Below are positions 35,683 through 47,400 of a stretch of DNA of 64,000 nt, in pieces. The stretch's first letter is position 1; every line of letters starts with the position of its first letter. The position numbers were made by a program, and so were the translations under genes. The DNA is from Cryptomeria japonica (lineage: Eukaryota > Streptophyta > Pinopsida > Cupressales > Cupressaceae): positions 667,681,852-667,745,851 of the forward strand of contig NC_081412.1 of assembly GCF_030272615.1 (NCBI RefSeq), in the 5' to 3' direction. The notes under the pieces were generated by a model. The model ran no database searches. It had not been told where the DNA came from and was given only the letters and a program-made list of their open reading frames with translations.

Positions 35683-37900
35683 TTCGCTCCTAACCCTTCC
35701 AAAGGGACAGGAGCGAAATCCTCCTTAGCTCCCTTTTGACTCCTATTCTAGACAAAACCTTCACTTTAAGGTGTGGATTAGGAGGAAATTAGCTTGAATT
35801 CACCCTTTGGATGCCTTTAAACAAACTTAGACCTGGTAATTTGGAGAAAAGGTCATGAATTTGAGCATTATTGCAAAATTCGCTCCTGACCCTTCCAAAG
35901 GGTCCAGAGCGAATTTCCTTTTGATCTCCTTGTTTGGGTCAAAATCTTTGGCGTGATTGAGGCAAGGTTGATTCATACATACCTTTGAAGTGAGTTGCAA
36001 CCAAGTGAGATGAGGAAAGTGAGAAGAATTTGAGCTAAGAAGCAAAATTCGCTCCTGACCCTTCCAAAGGGTCCAGAGCGAAATTCATCTAAGCTCCTGA
36101 CCCTTCCAAAGGTTCCAGAGCAGCCTAATTTCTCACCAAAAGCATGAGTGGACATCACTTTGAGGGCAAATTGGCTTAAGTATGGAAAGGAAAGGATCAA
36201 AGTTCAAGTCTAAGGCAAAGTTATAAGTAAAATGAAGTGTGAATTGAGCCTAAAGGAGCAAATTCGCTCCTGACCCTTCCAAAGGGTCCAAAGCGAATTT
36301 CTTCAAGAAGCCTTGTACCTTGCTCAAACCTTTGAACTAATCCATTCCCAAGCATTTTTTAAGGCAATTGACTTGATCTTGATAAGGTAAGGGTGGAAAA
36401 GACAAGTCCAAGGCGAATTGAGTGTGAATAGAGTCGAGAAAAGCAAATTTTGCTCCTGACCCTTCCAAAGGGTCCAAAGTGAAATTCCTCGGACTCCCTA
36501 TTTCGTCTAATGCACCCAAAAGATCTTGTTTTAAGCTAAATTGAGAGCGAATTGACTTGATGGTGATAGAAGGAGGTTTGAAAATTTAAGTTCAAGGCAA
36601 AGAAATGATGAATGGAAGATGAATGACATCAAAGGAAGAATTTCGCTCCTGACCCTTTCAAAGGGTCCAGAGCGAATTCTCCTAAAACACATATTTGTTC
36701 CTTGTTTAAATCAAAGTTTTTGTTCCTATGGTATGGTTGAGGGAATATTGATGTATACTTGCCTTGAGAAGTGAATTGAAGCAAAGGAAATGATGAATTT
36801 GAGGCTAAATGACAAATTTTGCTCCTGACCCTTCCAAAGGGTCCAGAGCGAATTTTCCTAAGACACCCTCTTTTGCTTCAAAAATGGACTAATTTCATGC
36901 CTTGGAACCTCAACTAGGATGTTATCATGCCTTGGAAACAATTGAAGTAAAGAAAATGACGAGAAGGTGAAGGATTTGAGTCTAAAGGAGCAAATTTCAC
37001 TCCTGACCCTTCCAAAAGGTCCAGAGTGAATTTCACTTAAGCTCCTGACCCTTCCAAAGGGTCCAGAGCGAATTCTCTTGAAACCTCCTTTTGCTCTCAA
37101 TTTTGTATCAAGCCTAACCTTGATGGAGGTTGATTGAACTTAGAGGCATCCTTAGGCATGCATTTGAGTGAGTTGTGGTCACAAAGTGTGAAGAATTTGT
37201 CTAAAAATGCCAATTTCGCTCCTAACCCTTCCAGAGGGTCCAGAGCGAAATTCCTAGGAGGTCTAGTATTTTGCCTACTCCTGACCCTTCCAAAGGGTCC
37301 AGAGCGAATTCTCTTGAAACCTCCTTTTGCTCTCAATTTTGTATCAAGCCTAACGTTGATGGAGGTTGATTGAACTTAGAGGCATCCTTAGGCATGCATT
37401 TGAGTGAGTTGTGGTCACAAAGTGTGAAGAATTTGTCTAAAAGTGCCAATTTCGCTCCTGACCCTTCCAGAGGGTCCAGAGCGAAATTCCTAGGAGGTCT
37501 AGTGTTTTGCCTACTCCTGACCCTTCCAAAGGGTCCAGAGCGAATTCTCTTGAAACCTCCTTTTGCTCTCAATTTTGTATCAAGCCTAACGTTGATGGAG
37601 GTTGATTGAACTTAGAGGCATCCTTAGGCATGCATTTGAGTGAGTTGTAGTCACAAAGTGTGAAGAATTTGTCTAAAAATGCCAATTTCGCTCCTGACCC
37701 TTCCAGAGAGTCCAGAGCGAAATTCCTAGGAGGTCTAGTGTTTTGCCTAGGCCCTTGAGCGAAACCTATTCTTAAGCATTTTTGGAGGCGAATGATTTGA
37801 TCTTGGTAAGGTAAGGTTGAAAATGAAGTCTATGTAAGTTAAATTGAGCAACTTTGTCAAATTTCGCTCCTGACCCTTCCAAAGGGTCCAAAGCGAATTT
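35683..37900. repeat. Array of about 17 hairpin repeats
   Basis: A motif of about 35 bp recurs, reading TTCGCTC-CTG-ACCCTT-CCA-AAGGGT-CCA-GAGCGAA. It is two nested inverted repeats (TTCGCTC/GAGCGAA and ACCCTT/AAGGGT). Copies lie near 35683, 35878, 36048, 36090, 36263, 36447, 36640, 36817, 36995, 37040, 37212, 37277, 37450, 37513, 37685, 37860 and a partial at 37920. The spacing is mostly 150-230 bp with unrelated or weakly related DNA between. Some changes in one arm are matched in the other (for example TTTCACTC with GAGTGAA at 36995). Confidence 0.92.
37073..37750. repeat. 236 bp higher-order tandem repeat
   Basis: Three near-identical units start at about 37073, 37309 and 37545, each holding two hairpin motifs except the last, which is shorter. 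This is the youngest, amplified part of the hairpin array. The 79-80 codon open stretches on both strands here are by-products. Confidence 0.9.
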
Positions 37901-40004
37901 CATTATAGGGCCTGTCCTTGGGGAGGGTCCAAAGCAAAATTGATCTTAATGCCTTCTTGTTGATAGTTTAAAGTGAGAAATACTATGTTAGGATGAGTAT
38001 ATCATGTATTCTTAATCATCTTTTGTTTATTTTGCAGATCGACAAGACCAAGTTGGAGGAAGATCAGGTGCGGACAAGGGCGACCTCTTCAAGTTTCATC
38101 ATCATCAAGGACACTTCAAATGCGTGAGAGAGGACTCAAAGTGCTTCCAAATCAAAGGACTTCAAGTGTTAGAACTATTCTCAAGGAGATCACAAGATAT
38201 CAGAAGAAGGATCTTACAAACACTTCAAAGAGAGAGATGCTACCGGAGAAGAAGGAAAGACTTGATAGTAAAGAACACTTCATCAAACACAAGAGACTCA
38301 AGGAAAGGTACACTATTCATCACGTACGTCAAGGACGAAGGAGGATCGACCAAGGTCAGTGCAAGGGTATGTCGAGGAAGCAGATAGTTTTAGAAGAGTT
38401 AATCAAAGTTAGCTTCTCATCATCATCACATTGAGTATGAAGAAATATTGTTCAATGTTCCTTGACTAGGCACGAACGTAGGACAAGGTGGCATCCCACT
38501 CACTGTTCCTCCAATCAAAAGGCTCCACATCAACATGTCCAAATTCGATGAACCATGCTTGCACATGAAGGCATGAACTCCGATGTACCTACCCCTACTT
38601 CCTATTGGTTCTCATGCATTGAATGTAATTTTCTCATTGTCTAGAGGAGTTTGTTGTAACAAACCCTAATTAGGGTTTCCATCTTGTAATCCTAGTCGTT
38701 GATTGTAAATCAATCAGAGCCATTGAATTGTAAATAGCTCTCTATATAAAGCTCTGGCTCTTTATTTGTAAGGGTTAACAGTTAATAGCTAATAGTAAGT
38801 AGAATAAAATAGCAAATAGAATAGAAATTAGAGTAGAGTAGGAAGAGAAGGCAAGAAATTGTTGCCTCGATTGTAAATGAACTCCATTTTCATTGAAGTT
38901 ATGGTGAAGTGTGTTGTTTCTTTGCAATATGCATGGTTTCTTGTTGAATCTTCATTTTAGATGGTAAACGATTAGATTGAATGAAAGAAGTTATTGAATG
39001 CACTCGCGTGGAATCCGCCTAGTCCAAACCACTAGCCTCTTATTGACTGTAAGTGCGCCCTGCGTGGTCAACTAGCATAGAATGAGCTTAAAATCTCGAG
39101 TCGTTATGTGTCTATTGTTCATGCATTAACTTGAATGGTGATGAGTGTCTGATGGTGTAACGATTTGAATATATTCAAAGCATCCCTTAGAAGATCGCAT
39201 TGAGTTGGTGTCACATTGTTCGACTTGATGGTGACACCCAACCCAGTAGGACTCACCTAGTTGTTCATCTATCTTCTCACATTCTAGGTCTTAGAGTAGA
39301 CTTTATGAGCCCTTCACCTTTTGTTATTTCTTTATTCTTCCCGGTGAGTAGATAGGACTCAAGTTCCAGCAAATTAAACGCTCAGGCAATCAAACGTAAG
39401 TCCCCTTGTGATTCCAGCATAATCACATCAAACCACAAGAGCTTATCCACACGTAGAGACCCTACATACAAGAACCTTGGAATCTTCTCGAATGATCCTT
39501 AAGCAAATCTTCAGCATTCGAGCGATTTTGTTCAAGAGAGGATAAGATACCTTGGTATTTTATTCTGTGTTCACATGTGCATGAAAAACACATCAACAGA
39601 ATTACATATACATTTCATAATTATGTAATTTCAAGACAGGTTTTCTCTCATCCTTGTCTCGCATCACTTCTTAAATGGTTTGCACAATATCATAGATATC
39701 ACTTAATGTTAAGAATTTATGATTAGAAGCATGACACGCATCTATGACCTCAAATACGATGTTCCTAAATAAATATGTCTACAATAATCATAGACATTCA
39801 TGGAGCAAACAATCACATCAGATATGAATCAAACATGGAGCATACACTTGAAAACACGAAGCATACACATGGATATCTGCAAACACAGAGCATACATGTG
39901 AATACACATATTCTTAGATTCTTTTTCCTTAACTAGGATGATTCATTGATTCATCTTTAAATTTTTTACCCTGCAGGATGGCAGGATCATTGCTCTGATA
40001 CTAC

Positions 40005-40528
40005 TGTAATGTCCCCTACTAGGAGGCTCCTAATTCCTGTAACTTAACAATAGTTCTGATCTGATCTGATCGATGATCATGTCCGTGGATGCTTTTGACT
40101 CCTTTCCTTTATATCTCTCAATGTGAGGGAGAGGTCACACCTCTTCATTATGGATGCCCTTTGGCAAGAGACACACCCATTCACCATTAGCACCCTTTGA
40201 AAGTGTGCAACTCTACATTACTTCTGCCCTTTGAAAGGGACGCAACCTTTCACAATCAAATCTGCACTTCTTATTTAAATCAGATTTGCACTTCTGATTC
40301 CCAAATTCCCTTCTCAAAATGAGGTTCTCTTCTCCCTTTTATATCCCATGTTTGAGGGAGTCGCAACTTTTCCTTCCATGTCTCTTGACCATTCATTCAA
40401 CTAGTTAAATTTTAATTATATTTAATTATATTATTTTATATTTAAATTTAAATCTTATTTTTATTCTTTTATATTTTTATATTATTATTATTTATTATTA
40501 AATTCTATTCCAAAGTGGGGACATTTAA
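40005..40528 (-). repeat. LTR of the non-coding LTR element (5' in element sense)
   Basis: 524 bp direct repeat of 33868-34384. The primer site lies just inside it at about 39989-40003 on the minus strand. Confidence 0.9.
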
Positions 40529-40640
40529 TGTTCCTTGTTTGATTATGTTAGTCTTGAACATTTTATACTGCTGATTATTAATGAAACATCGCATCATTGA
40601 TTGGCCAGGATTGCCAGTGTAAAGCTAGCATAGCAATTTG

Positions 40641-41280
40641 TTTGATGCATCGCTAGGGTCATAAGCCCAGTGTTTACAGATCATATATTTGATCTCAAAA
40701 AGAATCACATTATGCTCAATTCAACTTCATTTAATGTTTATATTGTAGGTTACAAATTTTGATTTTGTTTGAAACTTTGAACTACCCATCTACATTACTG
40801 GATCTAGATTACTGCAGTTACATTTCACTAAATATTGAAAGAAGAAGAGACAATTACAAAGTTCAATAGAACTAGGCTGATTAGAAGAATCAATCAGGCC
40901 AAAATATTGACTTCAACTAGGGATATATAGGAATCAGTATCTCACGATAAACTTTACTTTTTTATTTCTTTGAATGCTTGTATAAACTATGAAAGAACAA
41001 GACAGTCGCCAGATAAATTCCTCTCCGGCTCCAACTACATTTCAATATTGGGAATTTAAGCTACAATGCAGTTAGACAATAGCAATTGAAACTTCGAATG
41101 TGAATTTTTGTAAAGAATTGGGAAGTTGCTTAAAAAAATGAGGTGAACAGAGAGTGATGGAACACACTGCCACAAGAGAGTCATGAGACAAAATTTCACT
41201 GCAGGAGATCCACAATGATGGAGAACTCCAAAGATGAAGTTGAATCAGGGTAAGCTAAACTCCTCCATTGACTGGAAGCT
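40641..41280. other. Intergenic between the Gypsy nest and the carrier gene
   Basis: No coding frame or repeat is recognised. The part nearest 41280 probably borders the 3' UTR of the carrier gene. Confidence 0.5.
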
Positions 41281-41460
41281 CTGGAAAAGGTGTGTTTGCA
41301 CATAGCAAAAGATCATATTAAGCTTACAACTTTGAATGAATCATACAGTCACAACTTCAATGAAAAGCAACATAAACAATTTGACCACCCTGCTGCACAC
41401 AATGGCCTACAACTGGAACAAACATTCTCCCCTGCAGCAGTGACTCCAAAGAAAATTGCA

Positions 41461-44400
41461 TTAGGTGGATTCTACAACTGTAGATTGACTCATCTTACCA
41501 GCACCTCTAGGCTGTGTTGTCTGTATAGCTAAACGCCGGACCTCAATAGACAAGACCCGCTTGAAAAATTCATAAGATGCAAAGAACAGAGCCCCTTGCG
41601 ATATATATATTACCAGTCTTGGAAGTAGACCTCTGAAAGATAGGTGAACATAAAATCATCAGCAAGATCTTCAATCTCCAAATAGTAAATTACAACTTAA
41701 TTAAAATCAAAAAAATTATGCTGACAACCTTGGCATGCATGATGGCTAAAGCTGTAGAATATAATTATTTGATGCTTCTCACTTAGATGCCTCAATCCAG
41801 GCCCATTTACATGCAAGACAACACCACTTAGTGAAATGCATAAAATTTAAACTTGTTAACTTACCGATAAAGACCTCCCAAGCCTTCACGTTTGGCAATA
41901 TGTTCAAAAGCTTGAAAAACACCTTCATAGTAAGTAGGTGAACCTGGAATCTGCACATATCATTGAATTAATCATCCAATAATATGATGAAACGGACGAC
42001 ATGATACAAGAAACATATATCTAGGACATTTAAGGGCATCTCATCTGATGGTATACAAAAGCAGAGTTTTAAATGAAGTAAGCTAAAAATCAAATCTTGG
42101 ATATGCTGACAAAAATCAGATATCTGAGTGTGGGAATTGTGGCAATTACATAAGTGGAACCTACAGGTACTTAATTCTAGATTTTGCAATACTTTGACTT
42201 GATTCAATTTCTTATTTTTATTCATATAGAATATAGAATAATAACAAAAGACAGTTGAATCTCAATGAGCTTTAATCATAGGCTCACAGCATATGTATTT
42301 CTGCTTCTTGTTAAACAGAAGTCAAATCCATTGGAGTAAAGATGACAAACATGCAGGATCACATCTTAATCGTATGCATTATACATTAAAAACTCTATTG
42401 ATCAAAATCCAGTTTCTAGTGGCTGATGATGGATATGCAGAATCATAACCAGCCTCAAAGCAAGCCAAACTACAGCTCCAAATTCAAATAGTCTATGTTC
42501 CACCGAGTTTTGGGAACAGGGACAGCAGGACGTGTTTCCAGTAAGGGGATACTTTTGGGCCATTTTTTATGGGACGGCTGTTAAAAGTAGAAAGATTGTA
42601 CAATCTCACTAATTGCACCAAACTTTATTGCAATAATAATCAGTCTGAAATTGATCTAGAATTCTTTAGAGCAGACTACAAGTAATTATACATAGAAGCC
42701 AAGCAGTATAAGTCCATGCCACAGCTGGAAGTATTACTCTATGGAAAGAATATTCAAGCTATCTGAAAACGCCTTATATCATACCATAGAAATGGCGTCG
42801 AAGCAAGAATATTCATTCCAAAGAAGTAAGAATGCTCGCACCCAAACAAATGGAGTCCATGTATTAAACTGGAAGCTCAGGCCTAGCATAAACAAATTCA
42901 CCAAAAGAAACCTCATGCCAAAGACACAGATTTCAGATCTCCTTACATGTCCACAATGAACCAGGAAAGGTTGTGTTGGGCAAGGTACATTTTAAAGCCG
43001 TCCCCAGTATGGGAATGGCAGTACCAGCATAGGGGGCACATCCCCGTGGAGCACAAGCAAATAGTTGTTGTGATATGACCATGTGACACAAGTGGAAAAA
43101 GTGCAACTTTTAGCTATTTAAAAAGAGGGAACTTTCTCCATAGATGAAAGAATTTATTGCAAGGTTCATAGCAAAACAAAGTCATTGGATGAGCAAGAAG
43201 ACTCAACCTTCTTTCCTTTTACATAATATCTTCCAAAATAGAAATCTTATATCACTCAGGAGATCACTTAGGAGATGCAAAAATGGAAATAAACCAGACA
43301 ACCAAAGATGCAAAAATGACTCAACTTGGCTTCACACCATTAAATGCCCCCTCTAGTGTCTTGTCCTCCAGAATCCTACAAGGACACCTGTTCTGGATGT
43401 AGATTGTTGTAGACATGATTCTACCCAAAGAAACATTGGCAAATCCAATTCATGAATCATGGCCTTAGAAGCCCCTATGATTGATCAATTCTTCCATTCT
43501 ACAATCACATTTTGTTGTGGGCTATACGAATTATCAACTCCATCTTTATCCCTGTCTCCTTGTAGAAACCTCCCTTCTCCTTGGAGATAAACTCTCCCCC
43601 ATTGTCCAACCTCAAGGCCTTGATCTTCTTCCCTGTCTAGTTCTCAACAAGAGCTTCGAACTCCTAAAACCTGCAAAAGAACCTCACCTTGGTCTTTAAG
43701 AAATAGATCCATGTCTTGCACGAGAATTCATGAATGTAGAAAACATAAATGTTTCCAACAATTGATCAAAATGACATTAGTCCACACACATCCTATGCTC
43801 GTTGCTTGGGAAAGCTGCCTTGGACTGCTTGCCAAGTGTGCATCCTCTAGAAATCCCGTGTTGTTCAATGTTCAACTCTGAAAGTCTTGTGACAATCTCC
43901 TCATCCTCTTGTTCCATAACTACCATAGATTATCACTATTACAAACTAAAGCTACAACTAGTTCACCCTATAACCTATGCAAATTGACATGTTGTAATTG
44001 AGCTAGATCCATTCGACCTAATAAGAACTTGTTGATCCTTGAATTCAATTGCAAAGCCGTTATCCTCCATTACCAAAATGAAAGCAATTTTTTCTTGAGA
44101 ATAGGAACAAGCAAAACATTGTCACACTTTAAAGAGTTACCTAACTATGATTGAAAAGGAATTGTACCAACTCCAACTACTACATACTTAACATCATTAC
44201 CAAGATCAACCTAAACTTAAAATTTGTGTTCTTGTTTGGTAAAACACTGTCAGGCTATTGTCATATGCCCCAGGGGCACCAATATCCACAAACCAAGCAT
44301 TCTTTAAAATTGTGCTGGTAGAAAGACAAGGAACTATTGAGAAAGATTTCTCAAACATGGTAACAAATTCATTCACTTTAAGTTTCTACAAGAGCCTCCA

Positions 44401-47400
44401 CTTCATGCCACTACTACTTATATTGGTTCTTCTTCTTGTCTGGACACTTTGAAGCATAATGACCAAACTTATGACAACTATAGCACTCGAACTTTACTCA
44501 AGTCCTTGTTCCTTGGCTAGGGATGAATACTCATCCTCTCCTTTACCCTTGTTCCCTTTTCCATTATTTCCCATTTGTTGTCCAATAAGAGCTCAATTCT
44601 CATCACCACCTTTCTTGTTGGCTTTTGACTCCATCCAAATTTCCTCCTGAATAGAATCATCCCACAGTATCTCGAGAGAAAGAAGCTTTTCCCTAGCACA
44701 AATGCCCTCAACAAAAGCGTGCCATGAGGATATGAAAGCATTCGAAGTTAAATTCACAAGTTTTGCATGTTCAACCTTCTCCATGATTGTTGCAAGCTAT
44801 TCACAAAGCTAAGTGACCTTCATCAGGTAATTGGTAACAATATCCATAGTAGATCTCTATGGATCTGAGTATGTTTCTCAATATCACTTTCCTTTTAATA
44901 AGTTCACTCTGGAAAAGGCTAAGCAAAGCATCAAACATCTCCTTGGCTGTTTTCTTGTGATGTGCCCAATTTGAATGAGTTGGTCAGACAGCCATGCAGT
45001 GTTAGTAAACACCCACTATGTTTGTTTTTCTTAATGCAATAAACTTGAAATTTTAAATAAATGAAATTCTTATAAATTTTAATAAATTTGGTCCCTTGGG
45101 ATGGCCCTTGGAATCAATCATTTAATAAACTTAAATAATTTTTTATTTTAGTTTTATCGTGCCCACTTAAGTCGACATCCTTTGGCCCTCTTATTTAATG
45201 AGGCAAATAGTTGATTGAAACCATGCTTTGATGATCAAAAATGCCTCTTTGCACGCAGCACTATTGGGAGGCAAACCCCACAGCCTTCACCAAGTAGGAC
45301 GTTAACCCTACTTTGGTATTCAATTAATTTCAGCATCACAAAATGGTGATTCGTAATTAATTTCAAAGTTCACAATTGAACCGCTAGGAAGAACTAAGAA
45401 TTGGAGTATTTGTAGAGGTCGCGAGAAAGGGCAGAGCTATCCATTAGTTGTGGTATCAGCCCAGAAATCTATCACTGTGGTTGGGTAGCATGTTCAGCAA
45501 AATGAACTGAACTGGTAAAAACTTGGTTATCTATTAACTAAAGGAAAGATCACATTTATAGAAATGAAAAATATTGTAGCTATTAATTAAACTAACTAAC
45601 TGCTACTGTAAACATTTAAGATGTCCAACAGCACTAATTTTGACCATTAACATTACATACCCTCCCTTAATGATCGCCCCCTAAATTTTACAAATTTATC
45701 CGGGCTCAGAGACTTGGCGAGAATGTCCACAGTCTAATCTGTTGTCGGAACATACTGCAACTGAACTGATCCGTCTTCTACTAGCTTGCGGATGTAATGA
45801 CAATGAAGCAAGACATGCTTGGTACGTTGATGGAAGACTGGATTTTTGGCCAGTTTGAGCACCCCTTGATTATCAGTAAACAAGGGAGAAGGACCTGCTT
45901 GCGACATCTACATGTCAGAAAGAATCCTTCGGAACCAAACTATCTCACAAGCGGCCTTGACAATTCCCCGATAATCGGCTTCGGTCGAGGAAAGAGTCAG
46001 GGCCTGTTGCTTCTTATTGCTGCAAGTGACGGCACCAGTACCCAAATTGAATACATACCCAAAAGTGGGTTTTCTGTCATCCACTGATCCAGCCCAATCT
46101 GAGTCAATATAACCAATCAACTTTGGATCGTTGCACCTGCCATACAAAATGCAATAGTCTGAAGTGCCTTTCACATATCGCAGTACTCGCGTCGCTACAA
46201 TCCAATGATCAGCTTTTGGGGCTGTCATGAAGCGAGAGATGTAGCTGACAGCAAAACAGATGTCAGGTCTAGTGGCAGTGAGGTAGATGAGGCTGCCTAC
46301 TAGTTGCTTGAATTTGGTTTCGTCTATTGCAGGTGAATCAGACTTGGTTGATAACTTCAGCCCTTTCTCCATAGGTGTGGAAGCAGGTTTACAATCCTGC
46401 ATTCGAAACTTGTCAAGCAAACTGCGGGCATACTTGGACTGTGAAATAAAGATACTATCACCAATCTGCCACACTTCGACACCTAAGCAATAATGGAGAA
46501 GCCCCAAATATGTCATGTCAAAAGCTTGGCACAAGTCCTATTTGATGGTTGTAATCAAATGTGTTGAATGGTCAGTAATGATCAAGTCATCCACGTAGAC
46601 AACAAGAAAAAGGATATCATCACCGAAGAGTTTGACATACAGATTAGTGTCAGAGGGACTGCGTTGAGAACAATGTTCAACCAAATACTGATCAATCTTG
46701 AAGTACCAAGCCCGAGGGGCTTGCTTCAGACCATATAGGGCTTTTACCAATCTACAAACCCGATGTTCCTTACCAAGAACCTTGAAGCCAGGTTGTTGAG
46801 TCATATAAACTTCTTCTTGCAAGTCACCATTGAGGAGTGCACTCTTAACGTCCATCTGGTGAAGTTTCCATCCAAACTGAGCTGCAATGGCAAGAAGAGA
46901 CAAATGGTACTCATCTTGGCAGTAGGAGCAAAAGTATCCTCGTAGTCAATGCCCTATCGCTGTGTAAAACCCTGAGCAACCAATTTGGCCTTGTACTTAT
47001 CCAAAGTACCATCTACATGATACTTGACTTTGTAAACCCATTTACAGCTGATAGGTTTCTTCCTAGGAGGCAAATCAGAAAGAACCCAAGTGTTATTCTT
47101 CAAAAGACTATCGTATTCTTTCTTCATAGCCTTTTCCCACTCAGGAATGCCTTTAGCCTCGAAATAAGTTTGGGGCTCATGGATGTTGTGGATGTTGGCC
47201 ATAAGTGCAAGGTTGACTGTATTTTGCTGCTTTCTCTTGCGGCGAACTGATCTATCCTCAAGAAGCTCATCATCACGAAGATCTCCTATAGTCTTGGCCC
47301 ACCATTTAGGCCTGAGGGTAGAAGTACCAACATCTGGCATTGGAGAAACAACATCCCTAGGAGATTCCGGAACAAAGTCATCTGATGCAAATCCTGTGAC

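Larger units (their letters stand above)
35123..39598 (+). mobile_element. 4.5 kb solo LTR of a large LTR retrotransposon
   Basis: Starts TGTTGTGACG and ends CACATCAACA, flanked by the perfect 5 bp target duplication GAATT (35118-35122 and 39599-39603). No second copy of its ends, no primer site and no gag-pol lie inside, so it is best read as one giant LTR left after recombination. A TATATAAA box at 38743-38750 lies about 850 bp from the 3' end, which suits a U3/R boundary, with the hairpin repeat array in U3. Such long LTRs are known in Ogre-like Gypsy elements; the family here is not proven. Confidence 0.75.
33868..40528 (-). mobile_element. Non-coding LTR retrotransposon carrying a nested solo LTR
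   Basis: LTRs at 33868-34384 and 40005-40528 (about 4-5% different by eye), flanked by the 5 bp target duplication TGTTC (33863-33867 and 40529-40533). Read on the minus strand, a methionine-tRNA-type primer site (TAGTATCAGAGC) follows the right LTR and a G-rich polypurine tract precedes the left one. The LTRs begin and end with near-complementary 12-mers (TGTAATGTCCCC / GGGGACATTTCA). Without the nested insertion the internal region is only about 1.1 kb and has no coding frame. It therefore looks like a short non-autonomous element, possibly Gypsy-derived. Confidence 0.85.
28300..40640 (+). mobile_element. Old Gypsy (Ty3-type) retrotransposon with nested insertions, broken
   Basis: Parts: a 5' LTR (about 28300-29201) ending TCACA before a methionine-tRNA primer site (TGGTATAAGAGC, from 29202); gag with a zinc knuckle (about 29240-29760); protease (about 29960-30300); reverse transcriptase (about 30740-31050) with the APATF..LMNELLRP and YLDD landmarks; then a second copy of the LTR from about 31070 to about 40640 that was invaded repeatedly. 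The two LTR copies match in blocks: 28340-28470 with 31150-31203 plus 32351-32455; 28490-28920 with 33380-33770; and 29170-29195 with about 40608-40640. Divergence is high, so this is the oldest layer. It is broken in many places. The exact outer ends are uncertain by tens of bases. Confidence 0.7.

Noticed and set aside
36858-37609. Several 75-80 codon open stretches on both strands with repeated SGPFGRVRS or ALDPLEGSGAK peptides
   Set aside because: They are translations of the hairpin repeats and the 236 bp tandem unit. The same DNA is open on both strands, and there is no start context or domain.
35683-37900. Evenly spaced palindromic repeats resembling a CRISPR array
   Set aside because: The setting is a plant nuclear LTR, the spacers are long (150-230 bp) and partly repeated, and there are no associated genes.
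38120-38434. 104-codon plus-strand open stretch after TTTTGCAG
   Set aside because: Lysine/arginine-rich with no domain, overlapping another open frame, and inside the solo LTR. An acceptor-like site alone is not enough.
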